From: Rhopalosiphum padi
Lineage: Eukaryota > Arthropoda > Insecta > Hemiptera > Aphididae
Direction of reading: 5' to 3'
Length of the DNA stretch: 64,000 nt
NCBI RefSeq assembly: GCF_020882245.1
Contig: NC_083598.1
Span: forward strand, 27,565,858 to 27,629,857
Positions within the stretch are counted from its first letter, which is position 1. Every line of letters begins with the position of its first letter. Below are positions 38,501 to 46,600 of the stretch, one piece after another. Under the pieces are notes generated by a model. It was given only the letters and a program-made list of their open reading frames with translations. It ran no database searches and was not told the DNA's origin. The translations under genes and the position numbers were made by a program.

Positions 38501-41314
38501 TGTTCGCGGGTGTTAAGCGAGAGCGATTTTTTACGGTTGTCGTTCGACTGGTTGTTTTGTCGGTGTCTGAGAAATCGATTTCTACGGTATTTAAAAGTTT
38601 ACGTGGGAGATGAGAATAATATTGCACGCGAATGGAGCAGCTGCAATACCACATCTTTGGCCATTCATCTATCATTACAACTGGACACTGGCTATTATTA
38701 TTAATTATTACTCGTCACACTTTGTAGTAAAATATATTTCAGTCTGTTAACGTTCGTTATGCTCATATAGGTTCATGATCCAAATCAAAAAAACGCTACG
38801 CAGTAGGTTAAATTTTAATTTTAATCAGACAGACATATTTTCTTTTCAATTTGAAATAGATTTAGTTGAACTTAGGAAAGCCGATAAAATGAATTGTTGA
38901 AACGCCAAGTATTAATTTTTGGTAAACTTTAACATTTTAAATTGTTTAATCAAGAATTGTAATTTTATTGTATACTATAAATATTAATAATAATAATATT
39001 TTATTCAAATAGATATACATGAATAAAAACAGGTCAAAACCCAATGGTAGAGATTAGTTATATAATAGTTATAGGTACCTATTGTAGCATATAAATATAG
39101 AATATATAATTAGTTATAACAGCTTTAAATTAACTCTATTGGTTTAGAGTACAATGTGAATTAAAAATTTTGAATAAAGGCTTGAAGAAAAAGTCAATGT
39201 TGATATTCTTGTTGTAAAGAAACAATGCTCTTGGAAAGGGGTAGTTAGTTAGATAGTTTGTGCAGTAAAAAGGTATATTATAAGAAATTATAATATTTAA
39301 ATATATTTCTATTTTTGTTTCTACTTTATTTTTTAAGAATTTGGTGATATAATATGTATATACTATATAAGTATATATAAAGTTGAATGTTGAAAAATTG
39401 ATAAATTTAGTTTTTACTTTCAATTTGTAGAAATCAGCAAATTAAGTTAAATTAATTATTATTTAAAGGTTTAAATTAATTGTTTTCATTTCAAACAATA
39501 TCAATGCGCACATACATAGACTATTTAAAGTTGTTTTGTAAAGTTTTCGTGCTTTAAAATTTGAAATATCATAATATGATATCTCATTGACGTAATATAT
39601 TGTATCATTAGATATGTATTTTGCAAACAATACGTTTTTGTATTATTTTACCGCATGATCATTTTTATATAAGCAGGGTGTGCATTTGTATCAGATGGGC
39701 GAACCTTACATATTTTTTGTTGTTAAAATCAATAGACGCTTTTTTAACAAAAATAATACCATTTTAACAGGGTTAGGCATTATTTTTAATGATACAAATA
39801 ATGTTTTTATTTTAAGTTTAAATTTAAATTCTTCTTATTTAAATAGGTACTATGTATTTATATTAATGGTTATAAATATTTTAATCATCTTGCAATATAC
39901 ACCTACTTGTATTGCATTTATTTTTATTATTTTACATAAAATAATTTTTGAATTATTTAAATGTTGCAACTTTCAATGTTGTTTCGATTAATATTTTTAA
40001 AATGAGAATATTTATTGCGTACGAAGTGTGTGACTTTAGTTACGATTGTTTATTGGTAAATTGTTTTACATTTCACAAAAAAGTCTGAAATTATCACCCA
40101 ATCTCCCCAAATGTTTTAGTGGTATTTTTTTCTTTATAATTTTGTCCACCCTTATGAATCAAAATAACCTCAGTGGCTGATTAAGTCGTACATTTTCAAA
40201 TGCGATCTCACGTGATCTACCACTCGTGTCTAAATGATAACAACGATTATTATTATAATGTTGTTCATAATACGTAAATAGCGACAAGAACATTACGATA
40301 ATATATTATCATAATAATATAATTCGATAATAACGAAGCAATACAATAATAATCTGTCTGTCTAATCAACAAACCCTAGTAGTGGTAATCGTATTGTTGT
40401 TAGCCCGGGATCCGACGCGTGTAAAACTATTAGCGCCGGACCAATAAAACCATTTAGTAAGTTTTCCAATTAATTCGACGAAGACTGCGTGCCGTACGAA
40501 CTCTGCGATCGCGCGTATACCTATAATTACTCTCGTTATCTTGTTCCCGCGATCTCCGTGGCTGAGTTTTGATTTCAACCTAAACCTAATAGAATTTGTA
40601 CCGTTTCTAGTTTCAGTTGCCGGACGCCGTAAAAACAGTCGGAAAGTACAAAAATAACAGGCACGACCCCGAGAACGGCGGCAGGGTGAGTATCGTCCAG
40701 TCGACGTAGTTTATAAATAATATAATATATTAAACTGTTATCATAATATTGTAGTTATTGTTATTATTAAACTGTGTCGGTTGTGTTGCAATCAAATTTA
40801 GTTTACTTTTAAATTCACGTGTTTATACCGTCACAACGATGTATTATAGTATAATATGGCATAACAGATGTTATTGAAAAATTCGATTTTGTTCCACGTT
40901 CAGAATTATTTGTGTGCGAGGGAAATTCGATTTCGATTTAAAAAATTGCACCCATTGCACATTTCCAACAAAACGGTAGTTTACGGGTATAAAGTAGACG
41001 GATAGTCGCATCAGGTATCTCGTTTATCACTATCCGTCGTGAATATAAATATATTGTAAGGCACGCGATATTATAATGTTTATTTGCTGGTAGTAGACGG
41101 TATACTTTATATCATACGGGCTTTATTAGGCGTTAAAATAATCGTTTTCTCTCAACACTATTTTAAAAGCAATAAAAAGGTAATTTAAAAAAAAAATGCC
41201 CATTGTTTTCTTTTTATCACATTACCTTGTATTGCATTTGATAAATTAAATGTTTTTATTTTATTATTTTTGTAGGAAACTCCAGTGGACATGTGTAGAG
41301 TGATCGGCACGTAG
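406..41314 (+). CDS. AMPA-type ionotropic glutamate receptor subunit, 12 exons, 5' end outside window
   Basis: Spliced gene: 406-639, 5659-5766, 6073-6189, 7154-7274, 13894-13988, 16354-16802, 26718-26916, 28350-28594, 31451-31550, 32534-32674, 40617-40685, 41276-41314. The exons sum to 1917 nt and stay in one frame to a TAG. The product is a ligand-gated cation channel subunit of the plasma membrane (extracellular glutamate-binding S1/S2, M1, re-entrant M2, M3, M4). Features pointing to the AMPA rather than the kainate subfamily are YDAVLVLVETF, GEKISRFLRK, YTLHVV, the pore-end CDIAPR (family CDISPR), and a tail resembling the AMPA membrane-distal tail. Ligand contacts seen: Y178, P233/T235/R240, S435/T436, E485. 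Roughly the first 300 residues (signal peptide, most of the amino-terminal domain) must lie upstream. Oddities: M3 gating motif, M1-M2 loop and pore tip are divergent. A kainate-type assignment is the main alternative; membership of the iGluR superfamily is near certain. Confidence 0.93.
1640..2560. other. Less AT-rich patch inside intron A-B
   Basis: This patch contains many CG dinucleotides, G-runs (about 2120-2145) and C-runs (about 1757-1775, 2230-2240), in contrast to the AT-rich flanks. It carries no convincing coding frame on either strand. It could be an intronic enhancer, an alternative promoter or a transposon remnant; the sequence alone does not decide. Confidence 0.3.
1799..1819. 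repeat. (AC)n microsatellite
   Basis: About ten AC units inside the receptor intron. Confidence 0.9.
3464..4020. repeat. Foldback element with GAGTTGATTCCCGGGTCATTA units
   Basis: Three direct copies of a unit like GAGTTGATTCCCGRGTCATTA lie at 3474-3490, 3516-3536 and 3551-3571. Two inverted copies lie at 3959-3978 and 3994-4009. The outer ends also pair: GACTGCGTACGAGTTGATTCC on the left against the complement of ggaatcaactcacttactgcg on the right. This arrangement fits a non-autonomous DNA transposon with iterated subterminal repeats. There is no coding capacity between the arms. Confidence 0.6.
5659..5766 (+). CDS. iGluR exon B: amino-terminal domain end, EGLTG segment
   Basis: Residues 79-114, phase 0/0. 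The acceptor ctcag ends at 5658 and the donor aaa|gtaaga starts at 5767. The peptide has EGLTGHIMFNDDGKR followed by YNYTLHVVQMT, the standard strand pair that closes the amino-terminal domain of non-NMDA receptors. NYT is a possible N-glycosylation site. The length is a multiple of three and the exon is symmetrical, so it could be skipped without a frameshift. Confidence 0.92.
5767..6072 (+). other. Intron B-C (306 bp)
   Basis: Shortest intron of the gene, plain AT-rich sequence, gtaaga...tctag ends. Confidence 0.9.
6073..6189 (+). CDS. iGluR exon C: linker into S1
   Basis: Residues 115-153, phase 0/0. Acceptor tctag ends at 6072; donor ATG|gtgagt starts at 6190. It starts IAEWSDTDGF, matching the 'AEWSD' segment of arthropod GluRI proteins, and ends NATLIVATVM, the first beta strand of the ligand-binding domain. 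NAT is a potential glycosylation site. An internal GGTAAC at about 6157 is not used: splicing there would break the frame and the conserved sequence. Confidence 0.9.
6190..7153 (+). other. Intron C-D (0.96 kb)
   Basis: AT-rich, gtgagt...ttacag ends, with a short GT run near 6622-6630. Nothing else seen. Confidence 0.9.
7154..7274 (+). CDS. iGluR exon D: S1 with FEGYCKDL
   Basis: Residues 154-193 plus the first base of codon 194, phase 0/1. The acceptor ttacag ends at 7153 and the consensus donor T|gtaagt starts at 7275. EEPFIMFKKPKYGE...FEGYCKDLTTLLADKIGVK is classic S1. Y178 in GYC is the position of the glutamate-stacking tyrosine (GluA2 Tyr450). Confidence 0.95.
7275..13893 (+). other. 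Intron D-E (6.6 kb)
   Basis: AT-rich. It contains a G/C-rich short block at 8405-8450 (ggggtggagg...cccccccc), which resembles the end of a degraded transposon. A perfect 14-bp hairpin lies at 9866-9896. A less AT-rich segment at about 12540-12860 has no coding frame. Apparent open frames at 9916-10101 and on the minus strand at 10970-11436 are low-complexity chance frames. Confidence 0.8.
9866..9896. repeat. Perfect 14-bp inverted repeat, 3-base loop
   Basis: ATACTTTACAAGTA at 9866-9879 and its exact complement at 9883-9896 are separated by CTT. It may be the tip of a small inverted-repeat transposon; no longer arms were recognised around it. Confidence 0.75.
13894..13988 (+). CDS. iGluR exon E: S1, KYG...GGWDGMVGEIIRK
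   Basis: Completes codon 194 (Tyr, T|AT) and encodes up to residue 225; phase 1/0. Acceptor ttttttcag ends at 13893; donor AAG|gtttga is non-consensus at +4/+5. YELRTVKDRKYGMEN...GGWDGMVGE is the expected segment between FEGYC and the PLTIT ligand site. The split codon joins perfectly to exon D, which supports both junctions. Confidence 0.93.
13989..16353 (+). other. Intron E-F (2.4 kb)
   Basis: Uniformly AT-rich, no repeats of note; ends in a T-rich tract and taG at 16353. Confidence 0.85.
16354..16802 (+). CDS. iGluR exon F: ligand-binding Arg, M1, Gly-rich loop and M2 pore
   Basis: Residues 226-374 plus two bases of codon 375, phase 0/2. APLTITAEREKVVEFSKPFM holds P233, T235 and R240, the glutamate alpha-carboxyl/amine contacts. 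M1 is about residues 280-298. The following loop, 299-352, starts SRFSAHATAAAH instead of SRFSPYEW, then runs into a glycine-rich block (319-334) and PPPP. M2 (353-370) reads NSMWFAVAAITQQACD, with the Q/R-site glutamine at 367 (CAA at 16777-16779). The intron begins 23 bases after that codon, as close as in vertebrate AMPA genes. Base composition is less AT-rich than the flanks, as expected of coding sequence. Confidence 0.97.
23470..23800. repeat. Two diverged direct repeats, about 190 bp apart
   Basis: Each unit contains 'gtttgaaaat', then a short variable part, a 'tttaa' or 'ttaag' step, and then 'aaattttttttata' followed by 'tttcaagtt' or 'ttatgttcaa'. The units start near 23482 and 23674. 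They probably belong to an old transposable element extending to about 24130. Confidence 0.35.
24169..25034 (+). mobile_element. pogo/Tigger-like DNA transposon remnant (866 bp), TA target duplication
   Basis: The ends are inverted: CAGTAAAACTT at 24169-24179 and AAGTTCTACTG at 25024-25034 (complement CAGTAGAACTT), each flanked by TA (24167-24168 and 25035-25036). TA targets and CAGTARAAC ends are typical of pogo/Tigger elements of the Tc1/mariner superfamily. Inside is a decayed CENP-B-type N-terminal helix-turn-helix followed by a KRRKTA motif. There is no room for the DDE catalytic domain, so the copy is internally deleted and cannot move itself. Confidence 0.72.
24462..24622 (+). pseudogene. 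Frameshifted CENP-B/pogo-type DNA-binding domain
   Basis: ATG at 24462 starts MAYKRKHLTLLEK, the usual opening of pogo transposases (KRK.LTL.EK), and stops at 24510. The continuation IKLLDFYQKENISARD...ATKLIKNKKQF is in another frame that ends at the TAA at 24620-24622. A one-base change in the A-run at 24496-24500 would account for the break. A further homologous patch, KRRKTAG, follows near 24666-24686 in yet another frame. The gene is dead and lacks the catalytic core. Confidence 0.6.
26718..26916 (+). CDS. iGluR exon G: M3 and start of S2
   Basis: Completes R375 (AG|G) and encodes residues 376-441, phase 2/0. Acceptor cataggac has AG at 26716-26717; the consensus donor gtaagt starts at 26917. 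GRIVGAVWWFF begins M3 (about 380-407). The gating motif reads SYVSNFTAY at 396-404, where nearly all iGluRs have SYTANLAAF. S2 then has EDLAAQTEIEYG and HGSTWDFFK; S435/T436 are the glutamate gamma-carboxyl contacts. Confidence 0.96.
26917..28349 (+). other. Intron G-H (1.4 kb)
   Basis: Contains an ATG-started open frame of 166 codons (27102-27602) that is rich in Ile, Phe, Tyr and Lys. I recognise no family, and it does not extend the receptor. Most likely a chance frame or transposon debris. Confidence 0.75.
28350..28594 (+). CDS. iGluR exon H: S2 core with ligand Glu485
   Basis: Residues 442-522 plus two bases of codon 523, phase 0/2. Acceptor atatag ends at 28349; donor AG|gtgaga starts at 28595. 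It starts RSHSSLYSKMWQFM, before the internal ATG at 28377. FALLIESPKNDFV has E485, the conserved binding glutamate. CDTMKVGRN has C498, half of the S2 disulfide. It ends GYGIAMPLGSPL(R); the R codon is the equivalent of the vertebrate R/G editing site. Confidence 0.97.
28595..31450 (+). other. Intron H-I (2.9 kb)
   Basis: Holds a compound microsatellite (28862-28941: CA, TA, then GA runs) and a less AT-rich segment at about 30560-30860 with no coding frame. I searched for a second flip/flop-type exon (a peptide ending in NKWW) and did not see one. Confidence 0.8.
28862..28941. repeat. Compound CA/TA/GA microsatellite
   Basis: Successive acac, tata and gaga runs within 80 bases. Confidence 0.85.
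31451..31550 (+). CDS. iGluR exon I: flip/flop-equivalent end of S2
   Basis: Completes R523 and encodes N524-K556, phase 2/0. Acceptor tgtttag ends at 31450; donor AAG|gtaaat starts at 31551. NRINAAIVQLTDSGELTRLENKWW..ECG is the final S2 helix pair, and C551 pairs with C498. Its left boundary (GSPLR|N) is where the mutually exclusive flip/flop exons begin in vertebrate AMPA genes. I see only one copy here. Confidence 0.95.
31551..32533 (+). other. Intron I-J (1.0 kb)
   Basis: AT-rich, with a less AT-rich 3' third (32290-32533) leading to a strong acceptor (cccgcag). No alternative exon seen. Confidence 0.85.
32534..32674 (+). CDS. iGluR exon J: M4
   Basis: Residues 557-603, phase 0/0. Acceptor cccgcag ends at 32533; donor AAA|gtaata starts at 32675. 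ESFRNAELTLNNIAGIFYIL leads into M4 (about 568-591), then CYRTHSDQANSK begins the cytoplasmic tail. If the donor is not used, the frame reads only Val-Ile before a TGA at 32681-32683, which would make a tail-less form. Confidence 0.94.
33597..34186. repeat. Inverted repeat pair (about 50 bp arms) around 490 bp
   Basis: The left arm 33597-33648 contains ttcactatccacctagac; the right arm 34139-34186 contains its complement gtctaggtggatagtgaa. Next to the left arm, 33561-33587 is also partly palindromic (actaaatgcctaggca). The structure suggests a hAT-like or other small terminal-inverted-repeat element, perhaps nested; superfamily unresolved. Confidence 0.55.
35480..35516. repeat. (TA)n microsatellite
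   Basis: Uninterrupted TA run of about 18 units. Confidence 0.95.
40350..40690. other. CG-rich patch spanning exon K
   Basis: The patch has many CG dinucleotides (gcccgggatccgacgcg, gcgatcgcgcg) and starts well before the exon. It could be a regulatory element or an internal promoter for a tail transcript. No core promoter element is clear. Confidence 0.25.
40617..40685 (+). CDS. iGluR exon K: cytoplasmic tail cassette
   Basis: Residues 604-626, phase 0/0, 69 nt. Acceptor tttcag ends at 40616; donor AGG|gtgagt starts at 40686. LPDAVKTVGKYKNNRHDPENGGR is hydrophilic and basic. It resembles the membrane-distal tail of AMPA subunits (SINEAIRTS...ENG in vertebrates), which is a similarity judgement, not an alignment. 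Strong splice sites, and GC content well above the flanking introns. A second in-frame acceptor (ctag, ending at 40610) would add Phe-Gln. Confidence 0.75.
40686..41275 (+). other. Intron K-L (0.59 kb)
   Basis: gtgagt...tttttgtag ends, otherwise AT-rich and plain. Confidence 0.75.
41276..41314 (+). CDS. iGluR exon L (coding part): last 12 residues and stop
   Basis: Residues 627-638 and TAG, entered in phase 0 after acceptor ttttgtag ending at 41275. The tail ends ETPVDMCRVIGT, which lacks a class I PDZ ligand (S/T-x-hydrophobic) at its very end. Supported by an open frame that follows exon K directly and a good T-rich acceptor; the short coding part leaves some doubt. Confidence 0.65.
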   Translation, partial: ETPVDMCRVIGT

Positions 41315-41367
41315 GACAAATTATGTCTGTCCTCACTGGTTATTGAAACTCCTTGGAAATAATCACT
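41315..41367 (+). other. Proximal 3'UTR of the receptor gene
   Basis: This follows the stop and ends at a consensus donor (CACT|gtaagt at 41368). It is 53 bases long, about the limit at which a downstream junction can trigger nonsense-mediated decay. If that donor is unused, the 3'UTR simply continues. Confidence 0.45.
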
Positions 41368-41883
41368 GTAAGTGTAAATGACTTTGTTTAATTTATCTTA
41401 ACTTTAAGTAAAATTGAGTTTGGTTATTGATTAGTAAAATCCACTTTATTTTATTTGCTTACTTTTATAATAATATCAACAAAAAAAAGCTTATATATCT
41501 AATATAACGAATGATTATAATCAAACTTATTAATCATAAAGCTCAAAAGATATTAAAAAAAACAAACTAATTATTATGGGAAACGAATTGTTAGTTTTGT
41601 TTACAAATTTGACATATTACGTCAATTAACTGAATTATGGTCCTGACAGTTTTAAGAGAAGGATATTAGTTTCAGCGTTTGACAAATCGCAATAATCAGT
41701 CAATATATTTTTAAGACATTATTTTTCATTTTTTTTAAACAACGTTTGTCTCGTTGCATATATTCATATTATGACTGCGAAATATTGTGACATTAGTGTC
41801 AAATATTTTTTCGCTTGGAACTATATATAACCTACCAATTTGCTTAATACCATGCTTGTGACAATGATGTATTTATTCTTTAG
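41368..41883 (+). other. Possible 3'UTR intron
   Basis: Consensus donor gtaagt at 41368 and an acceptor-like ttattctttag ending at 41883. Because no coding sequence crosses it, only the splice motifs support it. Confidence 0.4.
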
Positions 41884-42029
41884 ATGAAAAACAATACGTT
41901 CGAGTCCTAAACGGAAAAAGCCTTGTACATTTATTATATATACAGAAGCCCATCTCCCAGATGCAGATGAAAAACACTTTCAACTCTTAAACTCTGGAAT
42001 TTGTTTTCCGATAACTTGAAATTGTTTTT

Positions 42030-42118
42030 TCTCTCTTGCTCTATATTTCTCTCTCTTTTATCTCACTCACTCTATCTCTTTTACTCTCTCTCTATCTCTC
42101 TCTCTCATCATCTCTCTC
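42030..42118. repeat. CT-rich polypyrimidine tract
   Basis: Imperfect ctctct repeats, within the presumed 3'UTR; could bind polypyrimidine-tract proteins if transcribed. Confidence 0.8.
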
Positions 42119-43664
42119 GTATATCTGTTTATACACATTTTAAATTGTGAAATATATATATTTATTATTATGATTATTTTTTTTGTATTCTAAACTCGTT
42201 ATTGATGTACAGTTGTAAAAGGAAAATATAAAATGAACAAAAAAAAATTCCCACCTAGTAAATTAAACATAGTTATATTACCTTGAAAGTTTCAAGATAT
42301 CAGTCATTATTTTATTGTTACTATTCATTTGAGTAACATTTAAACACTATTAATTTCATTGTTTTATTGTTTTCATTTATTGTTTGTATAAATACATATA
42401 TAGGACGACTGAGATGATTTTGAAACAAGAATGTGTATATAAATATTATTCAATATGTTATACTAAATTTTTCAGTACTTACTTTGAAATATATTGTTTT
42501 GTTTTTACGTTGGATTTTTGAGTTGTTTTAAGTTAAGTAATGATAATATAAGTTGAAATTTATAATAATATTTAACGTTGATGTTGTTTGTTTTTACACG
42601 ATTATTTTGTATTTTGTACAAATTAAAAAAGAATTTTTTTTTTTTTGAGTATCAACAATTTATGAACCTTATGAACAACTTGTATTACCACTAGAAATTA
42701 AGTATGTAAATATAATATTATATGTGCCATAATTGTTTTTAAAGAAGTGTTTATTTATTGTTGTATGCCCATATATAGTATCAATCCTTGAGAGTATTTT
42801 TTTTTCCACTGAACTAAATTACAAACATAAAACATGATTGTAATCCTATTTTTTGTTTAATACTTATTTTTTAAAACAAGTAAGTAAACAATAATGTTTC
42901 AGCTGTGAAGTAAAGTTTTCATAACAGTCAATGGTCAAATTTTACGTATAAAACTTAATTAAAATGTTCTTGAAAACAAAAATTAAAGTCATAATTAAAA
43001 GAAAAATACAACTAAAAATTAATTTAAAAAAAAAAAATAATATAATTAAGTTTTATAAATACTTTATAAATAGTATAAATGTTTCCTTGTTAGATTATTA
43101 TTATAAATATAATGCAGAAACATCTCACAAAATAATTTTTCTACATGAAATGTCATTAAAATGTGATGAAATAACTTATTTTATTTCCGAAAATATTAGA
43201 ATATTTTAAGCAGTTCAAACGATATAAAATTTAAAACTTGTGTGTTTGTGGTAATTATATAAAGAAAGTAAGTCAAATTATTATAAGTAAATAATTAAAT
43301 ATATTAAAAGTTATTTTATTGTATTGAGAAAACTAGACGAATTAAATTATGATTTAAATCTAATGTCTTATCTATTGTAATTGATGATGCACGTCGCATA
43401 TACAATTATTCTAATACTTATATGCTACACTTTTTTTGAATTTAAATTAGATATTAATAAATGTTTAAAATAACTGTTTGCAGTTAGGTAGTGTTATTGT
43501 TTAAATTTCAAACGATTCCAACGAATAGACAACTAACTGCAGGTATACAGAGTAATTTGGAGTAATTTATTGATTAATATTTATGGAGTGCGATATATAT
43601 TTTTTAAATATTAATATCATGTCATATATATATTATAACTTTTAACATATTTGTTCTAGCATTA

Positions 43665-43670
43665 AATAAA
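43665..43670 (+). terminator. Candidate poly(A) signal AATAAA
   Basis: AATAAA sits in 'attaaataaacttgc', followed within 30 bases by an A-rich and then T-containing stretch. Another AATAAA lies at 43456-43461. In DNA this AT-rich such hexamers arise by chance, so the call is weak. Confidence 0.2.
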
Positions 43671-43690
43671 CTTGCATTTCTTACTAATAA

Positions 43691-46600
43691 AAAAAAAGTT
43701 TTAATGTGATTAGCAATCACTCAAATCCCCTGATAAAATATGATCTGGCCAGAAAAAAAATCAAGTAATCCTCTAGCCGCTTCGCCTAGATCTCTGAAAA
43801 TGTGATGGAGTTGATAACTAATCACTTCGTATAAGAGTGCCGCTAGGCGCTAATGGCCAACATTCCCTCTCATGTATCGAATTGCGATTTCGCAATATAT
43901 TTCATTCGTTTATTCTATATATTTTATATATATAGTATATACATATTGTAAAATGGCTATATGTTTTTATTGATAATAGTGAAAAAACTAATTTTTTACG
44001 AGTATTGTTTATTTTATAAATTAAACGTTGATCAGACACGATGATTGATGTATAGGGAAAATTAGTTCGAAGAAAATCCATTGTTTAATTAAATTAAGTG
44101 GAAATACATAGATAATACAAGTACAGAAACTGAGAACTACCACGTTAAAACGTTTTTATTATTATTTATTACATATTTTTATAGGTTGGTCGTCGGTAGT
44201 GTACTATAAACATTACTACCATGAAATATATTGTTTAGGATAAACATAAATTAAAACCATTAGCTCTTCGATAACGCGTATTGTTTATATTTCTGTACAC
44301 TTTATACATAAGTTATTTTTTTAGATAATTTCAGGCTGAATTTAAAAATAGGTAAATAAAATAACAAAAATAAAATCCGTTATTATTGTAAACATCATTA
44401 ACGTAAAAATATTTTACTATGCAATTGTTAGTTGTATAGGTATGGTACTATAGATAACATAATGTAAAATAATTTTTACTTAAAAAGGTAAGAAAATTAT
44501 GTTTAATAGTACTAGAATAATTAATATTATATATTGTATTGTGTGATACTTTAGCATGTAAAAATAAGAGGTACCTACTTTTCGAACACTTTTTATACTA
44601 TTGGACTGTAGTAAGTTAAAACTTAGATTAATATTTTTTCGTCTTTAAATAATTATCGAGATTTAATAATTCATAGTTAAAACTTAAAATCGTATTCAAT
44701 AAATAAATAAAACGAAAAAAGTGTAATATACAATAATGTGTAATTGATACGAATACTTGTTAGCTTTTCACTCATAGATGTATTCACGTCATTTGTTTTA
44801 TCAATTTATAAGTATAATATTCGAGTTTTTTTCAGTTAATTTCTTACCTGCTGCATTTTAATTTACGCTAGCTAGTTGTCATTATCAGTGATAAAAAAAC
44901 TGTTGTATTCCACATTTTATGGATTCTCGATTTATCCATCTCAATATCATCATGGACATTTAAACTTCATTCAATTTTCTTTCATTGGTTAATAAATTTG
45001 TATGCATGTTTTTAATATAAATTTATAGGTATGTACAACACACATTTATTCACGTATTTAAGTGCTCTATACCTACTCATTATAATTTTGCAATGCATAT
45101 TATTGATTGATTGATATTTAGTAGATAGTTACTAAATGTAACCATGTATTTACGTTTAAAGTATTCTTTAACAGTTGCAAATTTCTTTAAATATTTTATC
45201 AACTAAAAAAAAAAACCACCACTTTCTGTGTTTTTCAAAATGTAATTGATATAGTATTCTATAGGCTAGTTATATAAATATATTGACTTTACAAAGAATA
45301 TATTATTTTATTTAAAGTTATTAATATAAAATCTCTTTTACCCGTTGAGCTGTTGTTTTGATATAAATTAAACAGTTAAACTTTCTTAACGGTAAACTAA
45401 AAATATATCATGTTGTCTATCAATTTGTATTATTATTTTTTTAAATTAATATATTTTATTGTGTACATATCTTTATTTATATAATATATGTATTTATTAT
45501 AATTTAATTTACATTTTTTTTTCATATTATTATTGTAGTTTATTAACTACTTTATTAAATAAATTAAATGTCTATCGCCCTATCGGCTATAATTGTACAT
45601 AGGTACGAGTATAAGTGTATAATAACACTATACAAAACGATCAGCTGTTTTTAAATTGTAAAAACTCAGTATGTTTTATTATTTTGATTATTTGTTTTTA
45701 ATTTATTATAATGTACACGTTTTAATCATACATTAAAAAATAAATAAATAAATAAACTTCATTATATTTTCAACTGTTTTTTTTTTTTTGTAGACAATAT
45801 CAACATACTTTGAAAACAAAATTAATCACGTTTAAATGATAATATGTTAAAACGATTGTCACGTATCAATATCAAATCATTTAAATTGACAATTCTTGAT
45901 TATACTTTTTTATTTTAATTTACTATACGAACCGCGTATACATATAACGTTCAGATTACCACTTCAGAGTATTGATTAATTTTGTAAAAAAATGTTATTA
46001 ATATAACTTGAATAAATACATAATTATTATTTATATATTCATAACTATTGCATACAGTATCTTTGACTTTTTAAACTTATTTGAATTTACTGTTATTGAG
46101 TTAAATATTTTAGTTGATAAACATACCAAGTGTCGTATAATTTTAATTTAGAAATGAAATATTTAAATAAAACAATTTGGTAAGTATAGAAAATTCATTT
46201 TTAGAATTACTATTAGGTATATACATTTTTTTAATATAAAGAAAATATTAAGTTGCATACCTTTTTCCATTCGGCTTTTAAAATACATTTAGATACGTAT
46301 ACGTTTTATATAAAAGTTTTTATCGTGAAATATATATTTTAGTACCTTATTACAGTATAGTTTTATTTGAAAAAATATAATATGGAACGACCACGATATT
46401 TTGTAGGATACGTTATTACTTTAGATAGAGTTTGACATGTTGTTAAATTTAAGGTAGCGGTCCAATATGAAAACTACTAAACATTGTTTGGAACAATATG
46501 CAAAACATAATAATATATAATATGTAATGATCTACTAATCTCATATTATATAGTAGTGCCTGGTCAAAAATACTATAATAATATCGTATCTACATAAATA

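Larger units (their letters stand above)
32675..40616 (+). other. Intron J-K (7.9 kb)
   Basis: Separates M4 from the tail exons. It contains the inverted repeats at 33597-33648 and 34139-34186, a (TA)n run at 35480-35516, and less AT-rich patches at about 38370-38640 and 40350-40616. Open frames inside (for example 39680-39991) are Ile/Leu/Tyr-rich chance frames. Confidence 0.75.
41884..43690 (+). other. Probable distal 3'UTR of the receptor gene
   Basis: It starts after an acceptor-like tract (tttattctttag, AG at 41882-41883), which would pair with the donor at 41368. The content is AT-rich with a CT-rich block at 42030-42118 and no long coding frame with recognisable content. Possible AATAAA signals lie at 43456-43461 and 43665-43670. 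The right boundary is a guess. Confidence 0.3.

Noticed and set aside
38436..38704. Overlapping open frames on both strands
   Set aside because: Both cover the same less AT-rich patch with no domain and no splice support; opposite-strand overlap suggests chance.
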